Positions 46,100 through 57,026 of a stretch of 64,000 nt of DNA are shown here, piece by piece. The DNA lies in the NCBI RefSeq assembly GCF_003967015.1, contig NZ_AP017560.1:2728001-2792000 (forward strand), written 5' to 3'. This DNA comes from Pseudanabaena sp. ABRG5-3 (GTDB lineage Bacteria; Cyanobacteriota; Cyanobacteriia; Pseudanabaenales; Pseudanabaenaceae). Made by a program: the position numbers and the translations under genes. Position 1 is the stretch's first letter; the number at the start of each line of letters is the position of its first letter. The notes beneath the pieces are model-generated. The model was not told the DNA's origin, searched no databases, and saw only the letters and a program-made list of their open reading frames with translations.

Positions 46100-47123
46100 A
46101 AGCTTTATTTCCCGACTTAGGCGATTGGGCGAGATACTTTTGTAACTGATCCATTGCTAGCATTAACTGAGGCGTAGGATCGATCACTACGAGACCATCC
46201 TTCATCTTTTGCCAAATCTCGAAATGTAAATGGGGACCAGTTGCTAAGCCAGTACTACCGACTAAGCCAATTACCGTTCCCTGCCTAACTTCTTGACCTG
46301 TCTTGACCAATACCTCAGACAAGTGGGCATAGCGAGTCTCATGGGTATCACCGTGAGAAATGACGACAATCAATCCATAGCCACCAAGCCAACCCGCAAT
46401 TTCGACACGACCACTAAAGGCTGCGACTACAGGTGTACCTTCAGCAGCAGCGATATCTGTACCTTGGTGAAAGCGAACTTGACCAGTGACAGGATGGACG
46501 CGAGTTCCAAATAACGAACTAATAGAAGCTGGGGCAATCAATGGGAAGAGCATTTGCTTATCGCCATTGCTAGGCAAGCTCATTGCCGCAATTTCTTCTG
46601 GTGTGAGGCGGCGAACTTGTACTGCGGTCTCTCCTGAGGCAGCCGCATAGAGAACATTGCCATTTTGGTAGTAGTTCTGCCGAGAGCTAACTGCTATTTC
46701 AGGAGCGCAAAGATTTGATTTGCGACTTGACAGATTACTCGCTTTAGTTTGGCAACCACTAGAGCGATTTTCGAGAACAATTTCTACAGGTTGCGATCGC
46801 GAAGACTCTGCTCGTACTGATCGATTAGATGTAGTTTCAATATTGACCTGAACCGATTCGCGATTATTTCTAGAAGTACTAGAACTATTAGCAGGCTCAG
46901 ATTTATAAGCTTTTTCAGTTTTAATTTCGACAGTAGTAGGAGCAGGAGCGATCGCTGGTTGAGGTTGCGCTTGGGGAACTGGAGCGGAAGTCTGAGATAC
47001 TGCAATATCAGGGGACACGGCTGATTTGCTTGCGGCATATGCTGAGCTAACTAGGAGATAGTTATTTGTGGAGAAGCAAAGCAAGGTCGCTAAAGTAATG
47101 GTAGAAATAGTGGATTTTCGCAT
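46098..47123 (-). CDS. M23 family (LytM-type) peptidase, exported
   Basis: About 341 residues, with a signal peptide starting MRKSTISTITLATLL, a Ser/Pro/Gln-rich region to about 190, then the LytM domain: FHQGTDIAA (zinc His and Asp), HLHFEIW (zinc and catalytic His), and GSTGLATGPHLHFE. It is predicted to cut peptidoglycan cross-bridges or act in envelope elongation. The frame is open 72 bases further up, but that would overlap birA and hide the signal peptide, so ATG 47123 is used, 8 bases after birA. Confidence 0.9.
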   Translation of the reverse strand: MRKSTISTITLATLLCFSTNNYLLVSSAYAASKSAVSPDIAVSQTSAPVPQAQPQPAIAPAPTTVEIKTEKAYKSEPANSSSTSRNNRESVQVNIETTSNRSVRAESSRSQPVEIVLENRSSGCQTKASNLSSRKSNLCAPEIAVSSRQNYYQNGNVLYAAASGETAVQVRRLTPEEIAAMSLPSNGDKQMLFPLIAPASISSLFGTRVHPVTGQVRFHQGTDIAAAEGTPVVAAFSGRVEIAGWLGGYGLIVVISHGDTHETRYAHLSEVLVKTGQEVRQGTVIGLVGSTGLATGPHLHFEIWQKMKDGLVVIDPTPQLMLAMDQLQKYLAQSPKSGNKA

Positions 47124-47131
47124 ATTTGAGT

Positions 47132-47845
47132 CTACTGATAGCCGACAGAAAAGTTTTGAGGCTGATAGATCGCATCTTGGGTGTTGCCCTCCCATCTTAC
47201 TACCAGTTCGCCTGTTGGTCTAATGTCGATAATTTGCCCTTGAAGTTCCCGTCCATCAATCGTTTTACGCACATAACGATCACTTAGCATCTCTAAATAT
47301 TCCGCCAAAATGCCTGTGATCCCTTCGCGATCGCAACGAGTTTGCCCCATTTCAATACCTATTAGCACCACTTCGATCAATTCATCCATACTCGATAAAG
47401 TCGTTGGCAACTCACCTAAAGCGATCGCTCCATCAGGAACTTCATTTGTCCAGTTAATCCCGATCCCCACCACCGCATAAAGAATTTTGTCCGCCTCAAT
47501 TCTTGTCTCGGTAAGGATGCCCCCCAATTTGCGGCGATCGATTAACAAGTCATTGAGCCATTTCAACTTCACATTCGCCCCCGTCTCATTTAGAGCTTCA
47601 GCAATGCCCCAAGCTGTCCATAGCGTAATTTGATGAGCCTGCGATGCAGCTAAATTAGGTTGCAAGAGCACAGACATAAATAGTCCACCAAGATCAGACT
47701 GCCAACTATGTCCACGTTGCCCCCTCCCCTTCGTTTGACGTTTGGCAATAATTACAGTATTTGCTAAAGCCTGATGGCGATCCAGCAGTCGCCATGCCTC
47801 GCTATTAGTCGAGTCAATTTCTGCATATCTAATTACGGTAAACAT
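47132..47845 (-). CDS. birA: Biotin--[acetyl-CoA-carboxylase] ligase
   Basis: A 237-residue catalytic-only BirA without the DNA-binding N-terminus. It has AEIDSTNSEAWRL, KRQTKGRGQRGHSWQSDLGGL (biotinyl-AMP loop), LKWLNDLLIDRRKLGGILTE and VVGIGINWTNEVP. It attaches biotin to the acetyl-CoA carboxylase carrier protein. Followed closely by the M23 peptidase gene on the same strand. Confidence 0.94.
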   Translation of the reverse strand: MFTVIRYAEIDSTNSEAWRLLDRHQALANTVIIAKRQTKGRGQRGHSWQSDLGGLFMSVLLQPNLAASQAHQITLWTAWGIAEALNETGANVKLKWLNDLLIDRRKLGGILTETRIEADKILYAVVGIGINWTNEVPDGAIALGELPTTLSSMDELIEVVLIGIEMGQTRCDREGITGILAEYLEMLSDRYVRKTIDGRELQGQIIDIRPTGELVVRWEGNTQDAIYQPQNFSVGYQ

Positions 47846-48030
47846 TGGACGATGGATTAAGAGTCATGCAATTTAATAAGGAACCAATTTTACTGCGCGG
47901 ATTCGTCGTACTCCAAAAATCGGGGCTTTATTTTACTGCGCGTCCGTAAGTGCTGCTTAGATATGGAAATTTGTGATTATCCTAGTAAATGATTGGTGCA
48001 AAATCCTGTAGGCAGAAAAAGGAAATTAAA

Positions 48031-49716
48031 ATGCGTAGATTAGGTTGGTTTGTCGGTTGGATTTTGCTCAATATTTCCTCCCATATTGCTACTAGTCAAA
48101 CCAGTTGGGCTTTAGACAAATCCGCCGATCGCCAAGGGATTGATGCACGTGTTTTACAGAAACCACCTTATAACCTAACTGGCAAAAATGTATTTATCGG
48201 GCAAGTTGAACTCAGCCGCCCCACTCGATTTGCTGTCGATAAAATCTCGAACAAACTTTTGCAAATTAATCGCGCGATCGTCCAACCCTACGAAGTATTT
48301 TTTCGTGACGGTAAAGCTATCCCCAATAAAAATTTAGACGATCACTCCGCGCAGGTCGCGGCTGTAATCATTAGTCAAGACAAAATTCGGCGGGGGATTG
48401 CCCCAGATGCAAAGCTGCTCTCTTCGGCATATTCACAGCGTCGGCAAGATGGACAGCCCGAAGCTTGTCTAGCTGCTCAGTATGTCGCTCGGCAATATAA
48501 CAGTACCGTTCGCGCCATCAACTTTAGCTTTGGTGAACTCCTCAGCGAAGATCCAAGACCTAAACCACTTTTAGATGGTAATGCTCTACTTACTCTCTGC
48601 GTTGATTGGGTAGCAAATAACTACAACACCTTACCCATCGTCGCAGGTAATCAAGGCAAAGGGGGCATCCCCATTCCCACAGACCTATATAACGGTTTTA
48701 CAGTCGGCTTTACTCGCGAGGTCGATGGCATTTATCGCCAAGTCGATCGCGGCAATCTCATTGATGAACCCTTCATCGATCGCAATGACAACGGCAAACA
48801 CGATCAAGGGGAAGTATTTAGTGATCTGAATAAAGATGGGAAATGGACCTCAGGCGTAGAAAGTCCCGTTGATGGTAGGCGATCACTTGCGCTCCTTGCC
48901 CCCGGAAATAATCTCAAGCTCCCCACGCTCCAAAGTAAATTTAAAAATGCCAATGGTTCCAGTTTTGCCGCCCCCCATGTCATTGGCACGATCGCCCTTT
49001 TGCATGAATATGCCAATCGCCAGATCGAAGTTGGTAACTGGAGCATTGATGCGCGTCGCCATGAACTCATTAAAGCTGTTTTGCTCAACTCCGCCGATAA
49101 AATTCAAGATCAAGGGGATGGCAAAATTCTGGGGATGTCCAAAACTATTCTCGATGCCTTTGGTAAAACATGGATTGACACCGAAGCCTATACCAGTCGC
49201 ACTATCCCCCTCAGTCGCCTCCTTGGTGCAGGACAACTCAATGCCCATCGCGCTTTTCTGCAATACCAAGCAGGACAACAATTGCCCAATGGTTCTCAAA
49301 ACAATGGTTCAGAAACGATCAAAGCGATCGGTTGGGACAGCAATATTGTCGAAGTTGATCAATATCAAGACTATATTTTTGCGAAACCATTAGAAGCTGA
49401 TAGCTACATTTCAGCCACCTTAACTTGGGATCGTCAGGTCAAGCTCAACGACAAAAATGGCAATGGTCTATTCGATATTGGTGAAAGTTTTATCGATGAG
49501 GGCTTTAATAAACTCGAATTGTATTTAATGCGATCGCAAGATACCGATATTTCCCAAAGCGTCTGGTCATCGATTAGCCAAGTTGACAACTTACAGCATA
49601 TTTTTATCAAAATCCCATCCAAAGACAAATACAAACTCCGAGTTGTCTTTAAATCTCCCCAAAAAAATTCACCAAGCCAACGTTACGGTTTAGCTTGGTG
49701 GGGCAAAAATCCTTAA
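48031..49716 (+). CDS. Secreted S8 (subtilisin-like) family protein with a changed Asp site
   Basis: About 561 residues. Signal peptide from MRRLGWFVGWILL to the SWALDK site; AGGAAA precedes ATG 48031, so the upstream ATG at 47989 is not used. The catalytic His is H105 (DDHSAQVAAV) and Ser S311 (NGSSFAAPHVIG). Where D-T-G should be, the sequence reads VFIGQVELSRP, with Gln58 and Glu60 and no Asp. Two EF-hand-like loops, DRNDNGKHDQGEVF and DKNGNGLFDIGESF, may bind calcium. Either a divergent protease or an inactive one. Confidence 0.82.
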   Translation: MRRLGWFVGWILLNISSHIATSQTSWALDKSADRQGIDARVLQKPPYNLTGKNVFIGQVELSRPTRFAVDKISNKLLQINRAIVQPYEVFFRDGKAIPNKNLDDHSAQVAAVIISQDKIRRGIAPDAKLLSSAYSQRRQDGQPEACLAAQYVARQYNSTVRAINFSFGELLSEDPRPKPLLDGNALLTLCVDWVANNYNTLPIVAGNQGKGGIPIPTDLYNGFTVGFTREVDGIYRQVDRGNLIDEPFIDRNDNGKHDQGEVFSDLNKDGKWTSGVESPVDGRRSLALLAPGNNLKLPTLQSKFKNANGSSFAAPHVIGTIALLHEYANRQIEVGNWSIDARRHELIKAVLLNSADKIQDQGDGKILGMSKTILDAFGKTWIDTEAYTSRTIPLSRLLGAGQLNAHRAFLQYQAGQQLPNGSQNNGSETIKAIGWDSNIVEVDQYQDYIFAKPLEADSYISATLTWDRQVKLNDKNGNGLFDIGESFIDEGFNKLELYLMRSQDTDISQSVWSSISQVDNLQHIFIKIPSKDKYKLRVVFKSPQKNSPSQRYGLAWWGKNP

Positions 49717-49757
49717 AATCCACAAAGGAGTTGCGATGCAACTCCTTTGTGGATTTT
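49715..49757. terminator. Bidirectional terminator
   Basis: Perfect 20-base arms AAAATCCACAAAGGAGTTGC with loop GAT, between convergent genes; it starts within the S8 gene stop codon. Confidence 0.85.
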
Positions 49758-49762
49758 GTCTT

Positions 49763-50371
49763 TTAAGGTGTAGCGGCACTGGGGCGCACATATTGGGCAT
49801 CCACGAACCCTAGTTCAAACAACTGTTGATAAGCCTGTTGTCCTAAGTCTCTGGTTGGCGCTTGGCTACGGATCAATTGCACTAATAGAGGTATTGCCAA
49901 TTCAGGCTGATTCTTAGCTCGATAGACTACCGCAAGCTGGTAGGTCGCATCATCCCGTAACTGAGCTGTTTGCAAAGCCTTCCGACGATGACTATCAGAG
50001 ATACGATTGTCAATACCAGAAAAACTTGTCGTTAGCTCTTGATAAAAATTTGATAATTGATTAAACACTTGGCGAGCATCTTGCAGCTTGGTCACAGCCA
50101 AATCATAGTTTTGCTGACTGACTGCGGCGGCTGACTCCGCTACCAATCGCTGACCACCCGAAATACTAAATACACTATTTTCAAGGGCATTAGGTTTAGG
50201 AGATTCTACAGGCTGGGATGGAGGCTTCTGTGGCGAAGCATTTTGCGCGATCGCCCCTAAAGGCAACAAAGCAGCAGAGGAAATGACAGATAAAACTGCG
50301 GCTTGGAAAGCAAACTGAAACGAGCGGGGCTTAGCAGGTGTGGACATAGGTTGCAAATTCTGAATGCTCAC
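49763..50371 (-). CDS. Conserved cyanobacterial exported protein, TPR-like
   Basis: A 202-residue protein with a signal segment (hydrophobic 24-43), a Pro/Ser/Lys-rich linker, and a helical C-terminal two thirds: VSQQNYDLAVTKLQDARQVF, FSGIDNRISDSHRRKA and PELAIPLLVQLIRSQ read like TPR helices. I recognise this as a conserved cyanobacterial type but not a function. It is divergent from the ATP-synthase cluster. Confidence 0.65.
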   Translation of the reverse strand: MSIQNLQPMSTPAKPRSFQFAFQAAVLSVISSAALLPLGAIAQNASPQKPPSQPVESPKPNALENSVFSISGGQRLVAESAAAVSQQNYDLAVTKLQDARQVFNQLSNFYQELTTSFSGIDNRISDSHRRKALQTAQLRDDATYQLAVVYRAKNQPELAIPLLVQLIRSQAPTRDLGQQAYQQLFELGFVDAQYVRPSAATP

Positions 50372-50729
50372 AAAAAGTAATGAGTTTTAGATGAATGCTG
50401 AGAATGCTTAAAATCTTAAAAATTTTCGACAAAATTTTAAGAAATCTTTAGAAAACTTGGCAACATTAGTCTAAAACTTTTTGCTATGGTAACACCCCAA
50501 CATAGACGAAATACCTAGTTAAAAATATCCGCCAAAAAGTATAGGAGCGCACTTCACAATCCTACTTACTTATTTGTTGAAGAGTTGTAAAGCAAATGTG
50601 ACATCTTGCGTGATATGCTTAGCAACGGTGTAGGCAGCTACATCCAAGTTTTTGGATACCCATTTGAGTACTGTCCTAAGTACTAGTTCTTCACTCAAAA
50701 TAATCAGCAATTTTCGCTAAAAGTCAACA
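50372..50729. other. Intergenic region upstream of the ATP-synthase cluster
   Basis: AT-rich gap containing an imperfect AT-only hairpin at 50414-50442 (TCTTAAAA/TTTTAAGA). It should hold the divergent promoters; no confident -35/-10 pair was found. Confidence 0.4.
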
Positions 50730-51164
50730 GTGAAGATTATCCCCGCAAAAAACAGTACAGCTTCGCAGACGGTTGCCGAAAACTCCTCCGTATCAGTTAT
50801 TGATGCTCTGGAAGACTACAACCGCCTTAAGAAGAAGCTGTTAGTACTAACCCTTGCCTCTGGATTGATTATCGGTCTAGTGGTCTGGTGCGTGTATGGA
50901 CAAAAAATTGCACTTAGCTATTTTATAGGCGCATTGTTTGGCGCTATCTATCTCAGAATGTTAGCTAAAGGAGTAGATCGGCTTGGAAAACAGTCCAAGC
51001 GTCTCGGTTATGCTCGATTTGGTGTATTTGTCATCCTGATTGCGATCGCTGCCAAGTCCGAACAATTGCAGGTTTTACCCGCTTTTTTTGGCTTTATGAC
51101 CTATAAGATTGCTGTAATTGCGATTCTTGCTCAAGATCTGACAAGTAAGTCCGATTCTCGCTGA
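50730..51164 (+). CDS. atpI: ATP synthase protein I
   Basis: A 144-residue membrane protein with four hydrophobic segments (about 38-58, 63-80, 94-110, 116-135) preceded by a charged N-terminus. Position at the head of the atp cluster and LSYFIGALFGAIYLRML fit AtpI/Atp1, thought to help c-ring assembly. The start is GTG 50730. Confidence 0.85.
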   Translation: MKIIPAKNSTASQTVAENSSVSVIDALEDYNRLKKKLLVLTLASGLIIGLVVWCVYGQKIALSYFIGALFGAIYLRMLAKGVDRLGKQSKRLGYARFGVFVILIAIAAKSEQLQVLPAFFGFMTYKIAVIAILAQDLTSKSDSR

Positions 51165-51196
51165 TTTGACCTCCTATAGGTTGTAACATATCGAAC

Positions 51197-51958
51197 ATGA
51201 TCGATCCATTAATTTTTAGCCAACAAAACAGTTTCGCCGCGCTAGAAGTGGGCAAACACCTTTATTGGCAGTTCGGCAACCTAGCGGTACACGCTCAAGT
51301 ATTAATCGTGAGTTGGATCGTAATGGGCGTAGTCATCGTTGCTGCACTTATTGCGTCCAGCACCGCCAAAGCCGACCAACGTGTTCCCGCAGGTTTTCAA
51401 AATTTCATGGAATACGCTCTGGAGTACGTTCAGAGCATTGCCAAAGACCAAATCGGCGAGAAGCATTATAGAGAATGGGTACCATTTGTTGGTAGTCTGT
51501 TCTTGTTTATCTTCGTATCAAATTGGTCAGGGGCATTAATTCCTTGGAAGCTAATTAAATTGCCAGAAGGTGAGCTTGCCGCTCCTACTGGTGATATTAA
51601 CACCACTGTCGCACTGGCTCTGCTAGTCTCCCTAGCCTATTTCTACGGCGGATTGAAGAAGCGTGGACTGGAATTCTTTACCAGATACGTTCAAGCGTCT
51701 CCATTCCTTCTTCCTCTGTGGGTTCTAGAAGATTTCACCAAGCCTCTATCCCTAAGCTTCCGTCTTTTCGGAAACATCCTCGCTGATGAGCTAGTGGTAG
51801 GTGTTATGGTTCTCTTAGTACCTCTATTTGTTCCTTTACCATTGATGGTTTTAGGACTCTTTACTAGTGCCATCCAAGCACTGATTTTCTCAACACTTGC
51901 CGCATCTTACATTGGTGAAGCAATGGAAGGTCATGGCGATGAAGGTCACGAGCATTAG
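51197..51958 (+). CDS. atpB: ATP synthase F0 subunit a
   Basis: A 253-residue membrane stator subunit. The essential Arg lies in [15 protein letters not shown], next to the conserved [20 protein letters not shown] helix. It forms the proton half-channels against the c-ring. The C-terminus HGDEGHEH is His-rich. It lies 32 bases after atpI in the same operon. Confidence 0.97.
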   Translation: MIDPLIFSQQNSFAALEVGKHLYWQFGNLAVHAQVLIVSWIVMGVVIVAALIASSTAKADQRVPAGFQNFMEYALEYVQSIAKDQIGEKHYREWVPFVGSLFLFIFVSNWSGALIPWKLIKLPEGELAAPTGDINTTVALALLVSLAYFYGGLKKRGLEFFTRYVQASPFLLPLWVLEDFTKPLSLSFRLFGNILADELVVGVMVLLVPLFVPLPLMVLGLFTSAIQALIFSTLAASYIGEAMEGHGDEGHEH

Positions 51959-52073
51959 ATAGTATCGAATCTGTTTAATTTGCTCTTTGAAATCTTCATT
52001 TTTGACTTCTCTATAACTTCGCAGGTGTATATCTGCTGTGTTAAATAAATTCTACTCTCAACAAATTAACTAA

Positions 52074-52337
<264 letters not shown>

Positions 52338-52349
52338 GAGCTAATTCAC

Positions 52350-52381
52350 AAGAAGCTATGAGTACTTGCTCCTAGCTTCTT
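52350..52381 (+). promoter_or_regulatory. Hairpin in the atpE-atpG gap
   Basis: AAGAAGCTA/TAGCTTCTT with a 14-base loop. In other atp operons such hairpins act in RNA processing or attenuation; inferred here from position only. Confidence 0.45.
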
Positions 52382-52419
52382 ATTGACTCTAGCAACCGAA
52401 TTTTTCTGGCAAAATACCT

Positions 52420-52917
52420 ATGATACTTTTGAACTTTGTCTCAAATGTTCTGCTTGCTGCGGAAGCTGTTGAGCAGAAAGGTGGATTATTTGACGTTAAT
52501 GCCACTCTCCCAATTATGGCGGTGCAGTTCATCGTCTTTGTCGCTATCCTCAACGTTATCTTCTTTAAGCCTCTAACCAAAGCGATCGACGATCGCGATG
52601 ATTATGTTAGAGCGCAGATTATAGGCGCGAAGGAGCGTCTAGAGAAGTCAGAACTAGTTGTAAAGCAATATGAGCAAGAGCTAGCTGCTGCTCGTAAGGC
52701 AACTCAAAATGTTTTGGCTAATGCTCAAGCGAGTGCAAATAAGATTCGCAAAGAACGTATTGACGCAGCTACGGCAGAAGCAAGAGCAAAAGTTGCTAGT
52801 GCGAAAGCTGAAATCGAAAAACAAAAGCAAGATGCCACAGCATCTTTAGATGCAGAAGTAGATTCACTCAGTCGCCAAGTTCTCGAAAAGCTACTAGGTA
52901 ATTTAGTAAGATCCTAG
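52420..52917 (+). CDS. atpG: ATP synthase F0 subunit b'
   Basis: A 165-residue peripheral stalk subunit with one N-terminal membrane helix (about 27-46, AVQFIVFVAILNVIFF) and a long Ala/Lys/Glu coiled coil. Phototrophs carry this second b copy, which dimerises with subunit b encoded next. The symbol atpG is the cyanobacterial name for b' (also atpF2), not gamma. Confidence 0.93.
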   Translation: MILLNFVSNVLLAAEAVEQKGGLFDVNATLPIMAVQFIVFVAILNVIFFKPLTKAIDDRDDYVRAQIIGAKERLEKSELVVKQYEQELAAARKATQNVLANAQASANKIRKERIDAATAEARAKVASAKAEIEKQKQDATASLDAEVDSLSRQVLEKLLGNLVRS

Positions 52918-52983
52918 TCTTCATAGTCCTATGATAGTTTCTGTCTGGCTTCTGGCTGATATTGAGTAATAGAAATAACGTTT

Positions 52984-53517
52984 ATGATTAGCAATTTCGT
53001 TTTACTTGCTAGCGAAGCAGGCGAATCTTCAGGAATTCGTTTAAATACCGATATTCTTGAAACTAATGTAATTAACTTAGTAATTGTCCTAGCTTTTCTG
53101 GTATATGCAGGTCGCGGTTTTCTTGGCAAAATTCTTTCATCACGTTTAGAGTCGATTCAATCGGCGATCGCTGATGCAGAAAAGCGTCAAAATGAAGCTT
53201 CGGCTAAGCTTGCGGAGCAACAAAATAAATTGGCTCAGGCTCAGACTGAGGCAGAAAAATTGCGCCAGCAAGCTGAAATCGATGCGAAGAATGCGGCTGA
53301 TTTAATTTTGGCGACGGTTGATGCTGATATTGCACGTTTGCATGAAGCTGCCGATCAAGAAATTGCTACTGAGCAAGAACGTGTCATCGTGCAATTGCGT
53401 CAGCAAGTTGCTGAAAAATCTCTTGCCAGTGTACAGGCTTATTTTGATCGTGGTTTGAGTGAAGATGCTCAGATCGAATTAATTGACCGTAGCATTGCCC
53501 TTTTGAGTTCTGACTAG
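52984..53517 (+). CDS. atpF: ATP synthase F0 subunit b
   Basis: A 177-residue stalk subunit with a membrane helix at about 28-46 (NLVIVLAFLVYAGRGFLGK) and an alanine/glutamine-rich coiled coil to the end. It partners b'. The stop is 8 bases before atpH. Confidence 0.95.
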   Translation: MISNFVLLASEAGESSGIRLNTDILETNVINLVIVLAFLVYAGRGFLGKILSSRLESIQSAIADAEKRQNEASAKLAEQQNKLAQAQTEAEKLRQQAEIDAKNAADLILATVDADIARLHEAADQEIATEQERVIVQLRQQVAEKSLASVQAYFDRGLSEDAQIELIDRSIALLSSD

Positions 53518-53525
53518 GAGAAAAC

Positions 53526-54080
53526 ATGAAATCTAATTCTGTTAGTCAAGCGGTCGTTGCTCCCTATGCCGACGCTTTGATCTCTTTGGCTCAAGAGCAA
53601 AATAGTCTCGATGCGATCGCCAGAGATGTACGACTGATTGGCGATACTCTTAGCGATTCCGTTGAATTAAGTCAACTATTTGCAAGTCCTCTCATTGGCG
53701 CGGATGTCAAAAAAGGCGTAATTGAAAGTGTTTTTGGTTCGCAAGTAAATGCGTTTACCAAAAGCTTTTTACTTCTCTTAGTTGATCGCAAGCGCATCGC
53801 CTTCTTAAATGAGATCGTTCAACAGTTCCAAGCTCTATTGCGTGTGATTGATGGCGTTGCTCTTGCCGAAGTTACTTCTGCTTTTCAATTGAGCAGAGCG
53901 CAAGAAGATTCCTTACGCGATCGAGTCAAAAAACTGACTGGAGCTAAGGCAGTCGAACTTTCGATTACAGTTAATTCCGACTTAATTGGTGGTGTCATCA
54001 TTAAGGTTGGTTCTCAGGTAGTAGATGCCAGCATTCGCGGACAACTACGTCGCATCAAGAGCAGCCTCGCTGCTGCCTAA
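53526..54080 (+). CDS. atpH: ATP synthase F1 subunit delta
   Basis: A 184-residue subunit that links the stalk to the alpha/beta head. Recognised by PYADALISLAQEQ near the N-terminus, FLLLLVDRKRIAFLNEIVQQF mid-protein, and DLIGGVIIKVGSQVVDASIRG at the C-terminus. Confidence 0.95.
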   Translation: MKSNSVSQAVVAPYADALISLAQEQNSLDAIARDVRLIGDTLSDSVELSQLFASPLIGADVKKGVIESVFGSQVNAFTKSFLLLLVDRKRIAFLNEIVQQFQALLRVIDGVALAEVTSAFQLSRAQEDSLRDRVKKLTGAKAVELSITVNSDLIGGVIIKVGSQVVDASIRGQLRRIKSSLAAA

Positions 54081-54232
54081 TAAGGAAAAGGGTAAAAGGC
54101 AAAGGGAAAAAGTTATTACCGATTCGCAATCACCAATTACCCATCACCAATTTCCAATAGCTAACAGCTAATCACTAATAGCTAACCCCCCTCAAATATT
54201 AAAAATAAAAATCGATCGCTGATAACTGGTAA

Positions 54233-55759
<1,527 letters not shown>

Positions 55760-55771
55760 TCCACAAACAAG

Positions 55772-55809
55772 CCAATAAAAAAGAGGGCATATGCCCTCTT
55801 TTTTATTGG
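55772..55809. terminator. Strong terminator after atpA
   Basis: A fully symmetric 38-bp palindrome: AT-rich outer arms, GAGGGCAT/ATGCCCTC core and T tract. Confidence 0.9.
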
Positions 55810-55867
55810 GGAGAATTTTAGTACAGGAAAAAATTAGCCTACTAAGCCAATATCAACTCAGCGATCA

Positions 55868-55938
55868 CCTAAATCAAAACCAAAATACACTCGCGATTGC
55901 TTGCTTACTTTAAAAATCACGGATGCGCGTAAAATCTC
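55868..55938 (+). repeat. 72-bp island repeat, copy 1
   Basis: Begins CCTAAATCAAAACCAAAATAC, then CTCGCGATTGCTTGCTTACT and TTAAAAATCACGGATGCGCG, ending AAAATCTCC. Five copies lie between 55.9 and 60.5 kb, all in this orientation. This one lies just past the 3' end of a PIN toxin gene. Confidence 0.75.
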
Positions 55939-55967
55939 CCGTTATGATATTTCTGTGGAGCGATCGC

Positions 55968-56390
55968 TCAATAATTCCAAGGATTAATGATTGTGATTTG
56001 ACAATCTAGGAAATCGTCAACATTGCGAGTTACGATCGCTGCATTATTAGCTAGACATATAGAGGCAATCAGAGCGTCAGCTTGAGCTATTGGTTTCCCT
56101 TTTTTGCGGCGATCGCTTGTGATTTGAGCAAAACAGTTTGCTGAGTCTGAGTCAAAAAATAAAATCTGTCCCGCGAAGTCTTCATTAAACATAGCCTGTG
56201 CAGATTCTTGTAAAGCTTTGCTACGTTTACCTTCGGGCATAATAGCGATGCCGCCAAGGATCTCGGCTTGGTTAATACTGGTGGTAAATAGGTTTTCTCT
56301 AGGCTGGGCAGCAACCCAAGATTTGACTGTTTGTAAACCTTGGGGCTTCATCAGTTCTGACAAGACGTTGGTATCAAGAACAATTTTCAT
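55968..56390 (-). CDS. PIN domain ribonuclease toxin (VapC/FitB type), second copy
   Basis: A 140-residue PIN domain: IVLDTNVLSELMKP, INQAEILGGIAIMP, AQADALIASICLAN and TRNVDDFLDC carry the four acidic residues. It is closely related in layout to 45345-45764 (both end INPW plus two residues). It overlaps the antitoxin gene by 4 bases. Confidence 0.9.
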   Translation of the reverse strand: MKIVLDTNVLSELMKPQGLQTVKSWVAAQPRENLFTTSINQAEILGGIAIMPEGKRSKALQESAQAMFNEDFAGQILFFDSDSANCFAQITSDRRKKGKPIAQADALIASICLANNAAIVTRNVDDFLDCQITIINPWNY

Positions 56391-56644
56391 AGATCGCCCA
56401 TGTCAAATGTTGGTAAGGAACGCATGGGTTCTCTAGGAATTTCGGGAATTTCAAAGTCTCCAAAGTCTGCAAAGCGTCTATTAATGGCAGTGGCGAGGTC
56501 AGTATTGCTTGGCTTTTTGGGCGCTAATACGCTTTTGAGAATTGCCTTAATTTCAAGCTCGATGGTGCGCCCATGTTGGGCGGCGCGTTGTTCTAGCTGT
56601 TGGGCAATGTCTGGCTCTAGTTGATGAATAGTGATGGTTGACAT
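56387..56644 (-). CDS. Antitoxin for the second PIN toxin
   Basis: An 85-residue antitoxin from ATG 56644 (STITIHQLEPDIAQQLEQRAA). The N-terminal RHH segment and HGRTIELEIKAIL are FitA-like; the C-terminal RFADFGDFEIPEIPREP should bind the toxin. An open frame runs upstream to 56701, but the first 19 residues look unlike the family. Confidence 0.87.
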   Translation of the reverse strand: MSTITIHQLEPDIAQQLEQRAAQHGRTIELEIKAILKSVLAPKKPSNTDLATAINRRFADFGDFEIPEIPREPMRSLPTFDMGDL

Positions 56645-56784
56645 GGCGTTGGGGAGTAGTAGCAAGGTGTCACTAAAATTGTAACAATCCATTGCAGCCA
56701 AGTAAGCTTGAACTCTCCACGATCGCCTTTATCGTCAAGTAGTTTTTGTCATTATGACAGGTAAAGAAAGATTATGGAGGAGAT

Positions 56785-56845
56785 CGCCTAAATCAAGCCC
56801 CAAATACACTGGCGATCGCTTGGCTACTTTAAAAATTACAGATGT
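56785..56845 (+). repeat. 72-bp island repeat, copy 2
   Basis: CGCCTAAATCAAGCCCCAAA, TACACTGGCGATCGCTTGGC, TACTTTAAAAATTACAGATG. The 3' part is lost. It lies past the end of the xisI fragment; that frame ends in the repeat. Confidence 0.75.
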
Positions 56846-57026
56846 TTTTTTTGTGATTAGGCGATCGCATAGCCTGACGAATATAAACGGGCTGAAAGCC
56901 GATGACGATATCTTCTTTTGGCACACCTTTTTCGACTAGGGCTTGACCGATATCGAGTTCGGTATTGTTGATTTGAATCCAAATTTTGCCATTTTTAATA
57001 TCTAAGTGCATGGAACAACCGTTCAA
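56829..57026 (-). pseudogene. XisI C-terminal fragment
   Basis: A 65-residue frame that reads NGCSMHLDIKNGKIWIQINN and then GQALVEKGVPKEDIVIGFQP, which is the C-terminal half of XisI, the helper first known from fdxN-element excision. The N-terminal half and any xisH are missing. Its only start is a TTG that overlaps the hicB stop, and its last residues are encoded by the island repeat. Probably a remnant. Confidence 0.65.

Noticed and set aside
47890-47943. Repeated ATTTTACTGCGCG words upstream of the S8 gene
   Set aside because: Only two 13-base copies with no symmetry or further context; likely chance or a minor regulator site without support.
48869-49393. Overlapping frames on both strands within the S8 protease gene
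   Set aside because: They have no domain or start signal, and the S8 frame explains the sequence.
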